Source: Symbiodinium natans
Lineage: Eukaryota > Sar > Dinophyceae > Suessiales > Symbiodiniaceae
Direction: 5' to 3'
Length of the DNA stretch: 64,000 nt
NCBI GenBank assembly: GCA_905221605.1
Contig: CAJNDS010002529.1
Span: forward strand, 42,660 to 106,659
Position 1 is the stretch's first letter; the number at the start of each line of letters is the position of its first letter. Shown here one piece after another: positions 57,070-64,000 of the stretch. Made by a program: the position numbers and the translations under genes. The notes beneath the pieces were generated by a model. The model searched no databases and had not been told where the DNA came from. It worked only from the letters and a program-made list of their open reading frames with translations.

Positions 57070-59604
57070 CGTGCCTAGGCTTCTGTAGGTCGAATAGCCC
57101 CAGTCCATTCCAAAAGCTGCGTCGATGATCAGCAGGTCCTGACCAAACACTCCCGGCGCAGGGTTTAGGGTTTAGGGTTTCGGGTTTAGAGATTAAGGTT
57201 TCGGTGTAGGGCTAAGCTTCAGGCTTAGGGTTTAAGGTTTAGGGCTTTAAGGTTCAGCAAAGTCCGGTCCATCCCGTCTCGAATTAGGACTACTTTGTTG
57301 CCACGGCCCTCACTCAACATGTCTCGAGACTAGCGCCCACTGGTTTCGGAATCCGGTTTCAGGCTCCGAATCCGGTTTCAGGCTCCCTCAACCCTAACCC
57401 TAACCCTAAACAACCCTAAACCCTCAACCCTCGCACCCGAATTCCAAAAACCCAACCTCCTACAACCGCAAGCCCCTAAACCAGTGCCCCCTGCCACCTC
57501 CGAGACGGCAATGACGGGCTGATTCACGCCTTCGGCATAGGTCTCGTTGCCTTCGGCAAGGGTTTAGGGTTTAGGGTTTAGGGTTCAGGGTTCAGGGTTC
57601 AGGGTTCAGGGTTCAGGGTTCAGGGTTTAGGGTTTAGGGTTTAGGGTTTAGGGCTTAGGGCTTAGGGCTTAGGGCTCAGGGCGGTTCGCCCCCAGGCATG
57701 GTCGACCCATCGGCATAAGGCTCCCAAACCCGAAGTCCCGAGAGCCCCGAGAGCCCTGAGAGCCCTAAGAGCCCTAAGAGCCCTAAGAGCCCTAAACCCT
57801 AAACCCTAAACCCTAGACCCTAGACCCTAAACCCTAAACCCTAAACCCTGAAGTCCTCCCCCCCCCCCCCCCCCCCCCCCCCCTTCGGGGCTGTTCGGGG
57901 TCTTTGCGGGTGCTTGAAATAAGCAGCTGCCCGAACCGAAAAAGTAAACCCTCCAAACACCACACCCAACCGAAACTCAAGTCTGTTTGCCTGCAGCTAC
58001 TTTAACAAATTGCAACCCACAAAGCTGGCGGTAACTGGAGCCTCTAAACTCCTGAACTCCCAACTCTATACTCCATGAAGCCTAGAAGCCCTAAGCCACC
58101 AAAATCCTAATTCCCAGAAGCCCTGAGAGCCCTAAACCCTAAACCCCAAACCCCCCAACCCTAAACCCTAAACCCCAAAACTCCCATAAAGCCCAACCTC
58201 CGACCCCAAGCCCCCCAAATCCGAACTCCCCTAAACCCCTGCCAAATCGAAACCCTAAACCCTAAACCCCCCACCCCCCCCCCCCCCCCCCCCCCGCGAA
58301 GGCGCGACGCCTCTCCAAAGGGTCGTCTGCGCGAATCGGGTCTCCGCCTCGTTCACGAGGTCCAGGCGTATGTTGGGCGCCGGGCCGTTGGCATCCTCGG
58401 GGGGCTTTAGGGTAGGGTTTAGGTTTGGGGTGTGGGGTGTAGGGTTTCGGGTTTCGTGCTTATAGGTCTAGGGCTAAACCCCCCAAACCCTGAACCCTCT
58501 GTCCTGCAAGGTGTGCTCTTCAACCACGTCGCGGGCAACCCATCTTCCACCCAAGGCGTTGAGCTTTGCGAACAAGCCAGGGAATGTCTCGACACGGCGT
58601 GCGACATCCTGCAGCGGCGTCTCGGAGATTCATGGTACTTATTAACCAATTACAATCGTGCATATAACTGTACTTAGAACCATGTTAGGGCACTTAAGGG
58701 GCTTATCAGTGGGCTATCGGTACAGTTATGAGTGGTTAATCAGTACCCTAAACCCTAAACCCTAAACCCTGAACCCTGAACCCTGAACCCTGAACCCTGA
58801 ACCCTGAACCCTGAACCCTGAACCCTGAACCCTGAACCCTGAACCCTAAACCCTAAACCCTAAACCCTAAACCCTAAACCCTACCATGAACCTCCAAGTA
58901 GGGTCCAAGACAATTCAAGGCGCGCTCTCCGCGTCGCCCTCCTGCGTCAAGCGGTCGATGTCTTCCTGTCTGCCGGCTGTTGTTGGGGTTTAGGGTTTAG
59001 GGTTTAGGGTTTAGGGTTTAGGGTTTAGGGTTTAGGGCTTAGGGCTTAGGGTTTAGGGTTTAGGGTTTAGGGTTTAGGGTTTAGGGTTTAGGGTTTAGGG
59101 CTTCGGGCTTAGGGTTTAGAGTGTAGGGTTTAGGGCTTGGGGCCTGCAGGTGTAGGGTTAGGGGTGTACTTGAGGGTTTCATCGGTAATTTTACGTAGGC
59201 TTATAAGCAGTGTAGCATAACCATGCAGTTCTGCCTTATTCTATCAGTCTAACTACCCACCTGAAGGAACAAGTAGAGTGGATGCCCTTGAAGTACCCTT
59301 AAGATACCAACCGCCATCAAGCAAGGAGGGGTAGGCACACAGGGTGATGCAGGTTCAGGCTTTTCGTCTCAAAGCACCAGTACTTGGAGGTTCATGGGTA
59401 CGGGTACTTCTAACCCCAAGTTATCAGTCTACTTATGACCCCACTTGGGGGACGTAGGGGGCTTATAAAGTACGGTTATCATTGGGGTTCGAAGTGCCCT
59501 GAACCTTCACGTAGGATTCTGCTTGTGGCCGCCAGCAAGCAGGGCCTGTAGATCCGCACCAACGGCGCTCTTGGCAATGTAGTAGATTGCCTGACACTTG
59601 AATG
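57070..59604 (-). CDS. Host gene segment, ectodomain-like exons interrupted by introners
   Basis: Exons: 59,604-59,525 (AIYYIAKSAVGADLQALLAG), 59,385-59,325 (YWCFETKSLNLHHPVCLPLL), 58,978-58,915 (RQEDIDRLTQEGDAES), 58,617-58,500 (VARRVETFPGLFAKLNALGG, RWVARDVVEEHTLQDRG), 58,400-58,310 (NIRLDLVNEAETRFAQTTLW), about 57,728-57,690 (YADGSTMPGGE), 57,560-57,487 (GNETYAEGVNQPVIAVSEVA), 57,334-57,258 (SRDMLSEGRGNKVVLIRDGM) and 57,158-57,070 (GVFGQDLLIIDAAFGMDWGY). The first two and the third-fourth pairs are separated by GTTCATGG-family elements. Phases across these two were not resolved. The strand is supported by the neighbours. The plus strand at 58,500-58,620 also reads well (NHVAGNPSSTQGVELCEQAR). 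Confidence 0.55.
57570..57880. repeat. Variant heptamer arrays and poly-C
   Basis: TTCAGGG x7 then TTTAGGG then GGGCTTA near 57,560-57,680; CCCTAAGAG and CCCGAGAG 8-mers near 57,740-57,790; about thirty C near 57,858-57,883. Confidence 0.9.
57884..58300. other. C-rich spacer without exons
   Basis: Scattered CCCTAAA and CCCCAAA words and a second C run near 58,275-58,295. I see no supported coding. Confidence 0.7.
58622..58901. mobile_element. GTTCATGG-family introner with CCCTAAA/CCCTGAA tract inside
   Basis: Left arm GGAGATTCATGGTACTTATT and right arm CCATGAACCTCCAAGTAG match the 3.8-kb element. A second, inner pair (AACTGTACTTA and GTACAGTTATG) is present. A tract of CCCTAAA and about a dozen CCCTGAA (58,745-58,884) interrupts the right arm. 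Confidence 0.75.
58985..59140. repeat. TTTAGGG array with GGGCTTA units
   Basis: About 20 heptamers, borders the exon 58,978-58,915. Confidence 0.95.
59387..59515. mobile_element. GTTCATGG-family introner, third copy
   Basis: Left arm ACTTGGAGGTTCATGGGTAC and right arm GCCCTGAACCTTCACGTAGG. The inner ACCCCAAGTTAT pairs imperfectly with ATCATTGGGGTT. It lies between two minus-strand exons. Confidence 0.75.
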
Positions 59605-60254
59605 GGCTTTGAGGTTTAGGGTTTAGGGTTTAGGGTTTGGGGTTTAGGGCTTAGGGTTTAGGGTTTAGGTTTAGAGGCTTAGAGGCTGAGAGTTCAAGCC
59701 TGTCATCCTTTGCTAACTTCAATCTTACAAAGACTCAGCCGCGCCTAAACCGTAAACCCTGAAACCCTATGAATATAGCCTGTAAACCCTAGACTACTAA
59801 GTAGAAAACCACAGGCAGCTTTAGGGTTTAGGGTTTAGGCTTTAGCGCATCAAGAGCCCCCCCCCCCCCCCCCCCTGCCGGAATTCTCCAACAGCAGGCC
59901 TTGTGTTGCAGGCACATGTTGATGGAGCTGATCCTGCGCACTCGAAGCCCTAAACCCCAAACCCTAAACCCTAAACCCTAAACCCTACACCCTGCTCAAG
60001 CGCTTCAACATCATGAGCTGCAAGGTTTAAATCGCCGCGGACGGGCGGCCCTCCTCGTTTGAGGAGCGCCAAGCTGGATCAAAATTGGGTCTGTCTCATA
60101 AGAGGTCCCTCCTAAATCCCCACAGGGGCTCCTAAATCTGAGGGCGGCGGACAATTTGCCGACCCCCCTACTCTTGAGGGCGGGCAAGCGCGAAGCGCAA
60201 TGCCCCCAAAATCACACAGAAACACAGAAAATAAAAGGGGCTGGACAAAAAAAA

Positions 60255-63200
60255 TGAGTGTGCCGTGCGCGGCGGTGGAGGAGCACTGGTCTGGTTCAGT
60301 GGGATGGCCGACACGTTCGGTGGAGCACTGGTCTGGTTCATTGGGGCGGTCGACACGTTCCAGCCTGGAGTCCGCCAGGAAGGAGGAATAGTGACCTGGA
60401 TCAGCTCGGGTCGCAATTCGTTGACACGGTTGAATATGTACTCTTCATCAAAGCACGGGCAAGCACCTTCTTCTGTTGAGTGATCGCCTTGGCTTAGCCG
60501 GTCACACACCCTAAACCCTGCTAGAGAACGACATCCGAGTTCGACTTGAGATCACACGAACCCTAAACCCTAAACCCTAAACCCTAAACCCCAAACCCCA
60601 AACCCTAGACAAGGGATCAGCCGAGTTGCGCGTCTCCTTCAGGGCATCCTCATAGGCCTTCAGGAGTTTACGACAATAAGGGACCCCAAATCTAGAACCC
60701 CACATACTAGGGTTTAGGGTTTAGGGTTTAGGGTTTAGGGTTTAGGGTTTAGGGGAGCTCCTACCTTCAGGAGCGCCGGACAATCGGCTCCCCGGATCGC
60801 CAGCCATTCTGCCCGCACCCTGAGCCGTCGCGTGCAGAACTTGTGTCCAAAGTAGGTCCTGCGGCTGCGCTTTCGAACCCTTTGAAAAGTACTCGTGAAG
60901 AGGGTTTAGGGTTTAGGGTTTAGCGCCTGTAGGGTTTAGGGTTTAGGGTTCTCTTACTAAGGAAAGAAGGGAAGATATGAAAAATTGTCTCAAAGCGTTA
61001 ACCCAGGGACCGATTCTTGTTGGTGATGTGGCTTGCGTAAGCCGGCATCCTTCGTAGCCCAGTAGCCATATTATGGTAGGGGCACCCCTTTTTGGAGTTG
61101 CTTACATTATAGGGGAACCCATAATCAACAAAATGCTAAACCCTAAACCCTAAACCCTAAACCCTAAACCCTAAACCCTAACCCCTAACCCCTAACCCCT
61201 AAACCCTAAACCCTAAACCCTAAACCCTAGACCCTAGACCCTAGACCCTAAACCCTAAACCCTAAACCCTACCAAGCATCCAGAGCTTGCCAGGCTGAAG
61301 TTCTTTTGCGGCATCAGTGACAATCCAATCCATCCAACTAGGCCTCTTTTTCTAAGCGTAGTTGCATGGGCTCTTGATATGGTTTAGGGTTTAGGGTTTA
61401 GGGTTTAGGGTTTAGGGTTTAGGGTTTAGGGTTTAGGGTTTAGGGTTACATGGGCCAATGATATGGTCCCTTACCTCCTTTAAAGGGCTCGGCTGTAAGG
61501 GCCCTATGAGGGACATAGTTGGGGTCCCATTTTAAAGGCCCATACGAAGGGACCATGACTTCTACTCTTAAGGGTTTAGGGTTTAGGGTTTCGGGTTTCG
61601 GGTTTAGGGTTTAGGGGTTAGGGTTTAGGGTTTAGCCTAAAGATGGCCCTTAAAACCCTGAGAGAAATATATTCCAGAACATGATCCTCCCCTAAGCCCA
61701 CATAAGGGGGACATAGGAAACATCCCATGGGCCTACTTGGAGCCATATTACAAATGAGGGTACTTTCTTGTTATTGGCTGTTTATATGTGTTCCCACATA
61801 AGGGGACATAGAAAACAATCCCAAGGGGCCTACCTGGAGCCCTATTACAAATGAGGGTTACCATGTTTGTTATTGTTCATATGTGTTGTTCTAGAGCCCT
61901 AGTACAAATGAGGGTACCATTTTTTGTTATTGTTCATATGTGGTGTTATTGATTCTTTTCTTCTTTTTTTTTTTTTTGGGGGGGGGGGACCTTGAATCCA
62001 AAAATAGGGGGGGCAAAAGGGTTTTGGGTTTAGGGTTACCACTCGGGACAAAAACCCTGAGGGCCTTATGCAGGCGTCCATGAGGGTGGTGACCTTGCAA
62101 CCCTAAACCCTAAACCCTAAACCCTATACCCTAAACCCTATACCCTAAACCCTAAACCCTAAGCCCTAAACAAGGCCTTATGAAGGCGTCCATGAGTGTG
62201 GTGACCTTGTTGGGCTGCTCAGCGGCAGCTTGGCACAGGAGCCGCGGCTTGTTCAACCAAATCTTCACCACCTGCGGCTGTAGCGGTGTGTTGCCCATCC
62301 TTGGATGGGCCACATAGAACCCTCTTTAGGGTTTAGGGTTTAGGGTTTAGGGTTTAGGGTTTAGGGTTTAGGGTTTAGGGTTTAGGGTTTAGGGTTTAGG
62401 GTTTAGGGTTCAGGGTTTAGGGTTCGTATGGCCTCTTAAACCCAAGAAGGGGATACATATAAACAAAAATGTCCCATGGGCCTAGCATCTTCAATGAGCA
62501 GTTCCCCTCAGGAATAGCTGAGACGATGTCGCCGTAGCCTAGGCTTTCGGGTTTAGGGTTTAGGGTTTAGGCTTTAGGGCTACTAGACCCAGGAGTAACC
62601 TAGGAAAAAAAAGTGTGCCTCTTTTTGGTTGTTAAGGGGATTATAAGGGAACCCCAACCCTAAAAAAAGTAAAAAAAGGGCCTACTCCCGGTCCTAGTAG
62701 CCCAAGTCGTCCAACGTCAGTGCTTTGCCATGTTGCAGATGGCTGCAATTTCCTCTCAAATCGCTGACTGACATCACATCCCCAATGATTCCTATGTTGG
62801 GATACTTCTCCGAAATCATCTGGCAAGTGGTGGCCAGATGCTTCGTGTATGTCTCCTCGGCGCGCTTCAGATTCCCTGAGAACGGAATGAAGTACAGGAA
62901 GTTCTCCGGGGGAGAGCCTTAGTTGCTGAGTTCATAAGCCTGAAAGAAGTGCACACTTTCTATAGGGGATGAAACCCTAAACCCTAAACCCTAAATAGTA
63001 TCCCAAAAAGTGTAAAGTGTGCTCACTCAGCTACTAAGGAGCTGTTCGAAGCATGCAGCATCATCATGCTGCCAGGCCCTCCTCGGCCTCCTCGCGTCTG
63101 CAATAAGCAAGTGTCTGCAAACGAAGTCTGCATGCCACCCACATGACCTTGCCAGGGCCCTTAGGGTTTAGGGTTTAGGGTTTAGGGTTTAGTTTAGGGT

Positions 63201-63680
63201 TTAGGGCACGAAGCACGGTTACCTAGTTGCTGAGTACCCTGGCCCCAAAAAACTTAGCTTTTCAATTGAGGTGGGACTGTAGACCCTGTAAAGGGCTAAA
63301 GGTTATCTACCCAGCTACTAAGGGTAATGTATGATCTAGGGTTCAGGCTTTAGTAGATATGGTTCCACGGTTCCACATGGTTTAGGTACCGATGCAGGAG
63401 CTGATGCATGAGGGCTGTCGAATATCTGCTGCATCTACCCACCCTGAAACCGCAGGCGTTCAAGCACGACCACGCCCAGGAAGGGCCCCTTCAAAGAAAG
63501 CCCCCGCCTGTTCCGTTTTGAACGGCTGCCACGGCTGTAAAAACGAGCACTGCAATTCGGAACATGTGTAACATGAGTCAGAGCAGTCTCACCATGAAGC
63601 GGGTGGCGAAGTACAAATACGGGATATCCCGGCTGCACTTGGGCCACTGCTGATACGGGGATTGCGACAAATCATACTCA
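60255..63680 (-). CDS. Host gene segment, most upstream exons in the window
   Basis: Exons: about 63,680-63,593 (YQQWPKCSRDIPYLYFATRF) joins in phase 0 across a 43-bp GTGAGA...TTGCAG intron to 63,549-63,475 (CSFLQPWQPFKTEQAGAFFE). Then 63,147-63,066 (MWVACRLRLQTLAYCRREEA), 62,925-62,705 (ENFLYFIPFSGNLKRAEETY ... ISEKYPNIGIIGDVMSVSDL), 62,533-62,470 (GYGDIVSAIPEGNCSLKM), 62,312-62,170 (VAHPRMGNTPLQPQVVKIWL ... AAEQPNKVTTLMDAFI), 61,330-61,272 (WMDWIVTDAAKELQPGKLWM), 61,056-61,008 (AGLRKPHHQQESVPG), 60,880-60,766 (FGHKFCTRRLRVRAEWLAIR, donor GTAGGA), 60,678-60,614 (RKLLKAYEDALKETRNSADP) and 60,505-60,255 (CPCFDEEYIFNRVNELRPEL, then tandem NQTSAPPNVSA-type repeats with glycosylation sites). The start codon is beyond the window or unseen. 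No family was recognised. Confidence 0.6.
60285..60360 (-). repeat. Coding tandem repeat, about 36-39 bp, two copies
   Basis: GGAGCACTGGTCTGGTTCA occurs twice, followed both times by (G/C)GACACGTTC. It encodes NVSTAPMNQTSAPP and NVSAIPLNQTSAPP on the minus strand. Confidence 0.85.
61051..61270. mobile_element. One-armed GCCCAGT-family element running into CCCTAAA
   Basis: The left arm CGTAGCCCAGTAGCCATATT is intact. The right half is replaced by CCCTAAA, CCCCTAA and CCCTAGA units. The minus-strand intron runs from the GTAGGG donor at 61,271 to the acceptor GGGCTACGAAG. Confidence 0.7.
61351..61570. mobile_element. GTAGTTGCATGG-family element split by a TTTAGGG tract with flanking duplication
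   Basis: GTTGCATGGGCTCTTGATATGG (given here in part as GTTGCATGGGC) precedes the tract 61,383-61,447, and GTTACATGGGCCAATGATAT follows it. Thus about 22 bp of the left arm is duplicated on both sides. The right end reads AGGGACCATGACTTCTAC. Confidence 0.7.
61737..61945. repeat. Tandem repeat of about 60-85 bp, three copies
   Basis: Units share GAGCC(A/C)TA, ACAAATGAGGGTACC and TTGTTATTG(T)TCATATGTG. They begin near 61,741, 61,825 and 61,893. Two also carry CCCACATAAGGGGACATAG upstream. Confidence 0.85.
62062..62209. repeat. 36-bp direct duplication flanking a CCCTAAA tract
   Basis: 62,062-62,097 and 62,174-62,209 differ at two positions. Both contain AGGCGTCCATGAG and GTGGTGACCTTG, the end of the minus-strand exon KVTTLMDAFI. 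The tract 62,100-62,170 lies between them. Confidence 0.9.
62320..62425. repeat. TTTAGGG array, about 14 units
   Basis: Uniform heptamers with one TTCAGGG, directly upstream (minus strand) of the exon 62,312-62,170. Confidence 0.95.
62575..62704. mobile_element. Inverted-repeat element, GCTACTAG...CTAGTAGCC type
   Basis: Left arm GGGCTACTAGACCCAGGAGT and right arm ACTCCCGGTCCTAGTAGCCC. Inner CCTAGGAAAAAAAA recurs in a relative at 42,816-42,935. It separates the exons LTLDDLG and GYGDIVSAI. Confidence 0.8.
62922..63040. mobile_element. Inverted-repeat element, GTTGCTGAGT family, copy 3
   Basis: Arms CTTAGTTGCTGAGTTCATAA and GCTCACTCAGCTACTAAGG. Inner GTGCACACTTT pairs with AAAGTGTGCTCAC. It has a short CCCTAAA insert. 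Confidence 0.8.
63207..63325. mobile_element. Inverted-repeat element, GTTGCTGAGT family, copy 4
   Basis: Arms CTAGTTGCTGAGTACCCTGG and GTTATCTACCCAGCTACTAAG. Contains no telomere-like tract. Confidence 0.8.
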
Positions 63681-63719
63681 CATGGCGCACCGACTAAAGA
63701 AATCGTACTCAGGGCTTTG

Positions 63720-64000
63720 CCGCGCTAGTAGTAGTAATGAACACTGAGAAGGCATGATTTTCTAGGAATGTCGACAATCTGAACAAGCACCACTGAACCC
63801 TAAACCCTAAACCCTAAGCCCTGAACCCTAAGCCCAAAACCCTAAACCCTAAACCTTAAGACTTAAGACTTAAGCCCAAGAAGTAGTACTATGATTACAC
63901 AGACATGGAAGGGAAAGCGAATTTTGGGTGTGATGGTAGTTCTCCAAATTAAGGCCCCCTTTTTAGGTCCCGTATATGGTACGGCACCTGATCAACAGGA
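63720..64000. other. Right edge of window, no gene seen
   Basis: Contains CCCTAAA/CCCTAAG units near 63,794-63,860 and ACTTAAG repeats. No supported frame. Confidence 0.6.

Noticed and set aside
62470-62533. GYGD as a potassium-channel selectivity filter
   Set aside because: The upstream exon (ENFLYFIPFSGNLKRAEETY) has no pore helix or membrane segment before it, so the four residues are probably coincidental.

Overview
The window is nuclear DNA from a eukaryotic microalga, most consistent with a dinoflagellate. Direct evidence: plant-type TTTAGGG/CCCTAAA repeats throughout, exons of about 50-220 bp, introns that start with GT, GC or (as far as reading frames allow) GA and end in AG, and almost all readable exons on the minus strand. 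The organism assignment is inference. No rRNA, tRNA, CRISPR array, bacterial operon or dinoflagellate spliced-leader sequence was found by eye.

Layout. (1) About 33.7-63.7 kb, minus strand: roughly 60 short exons separated by introns full of telomere-like tracts and small inverted-repeat elements. They encode an ectodomain-like protein with Cys-rich modules resembling GCC2/GCC3 repeats and a strong membrane segment at 40.0 kb. (2) 16,400-33,604: a 17.2-kb block almost free of telomere-like repeats. It has terminal inverted repeats (44 of 65 positions match, 23 of the first 29) and is flanked on both sides by TTAGG. It holds about eight minus-strand genes with short introns, including a protein resembling SAM-dependent (C5-type) methyltransferases. 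I interpret it as a large, apparently undescribed DNA transposon inserted into a TTTAGGG tract in an intron. (3) About 3.4-16.35 kb, minus strand again: exons of a multi-pass membrane region followed by motifs resembling the TIR-like domain of dinoflagellate proteins. Parts 1 and 3 may be one giant gene interrupted by the element, but this is not proven. (4) 0-3.4 kb: repeats plus exon-like stretches of uncertain strand.

Several introns are themselves short elements with terminal inverted repeats. At 3.8 kb removing one joins two reading frames in phase. Telomere-like tracts sit inside introns and inside some of these elements, and two tracts are flanked by direct duplications of the target, as if patched in at breaks.

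Exon limits were read by eye and are approximate (about 5-15 bp) unless stated. Functions are given only where motifs are visible.
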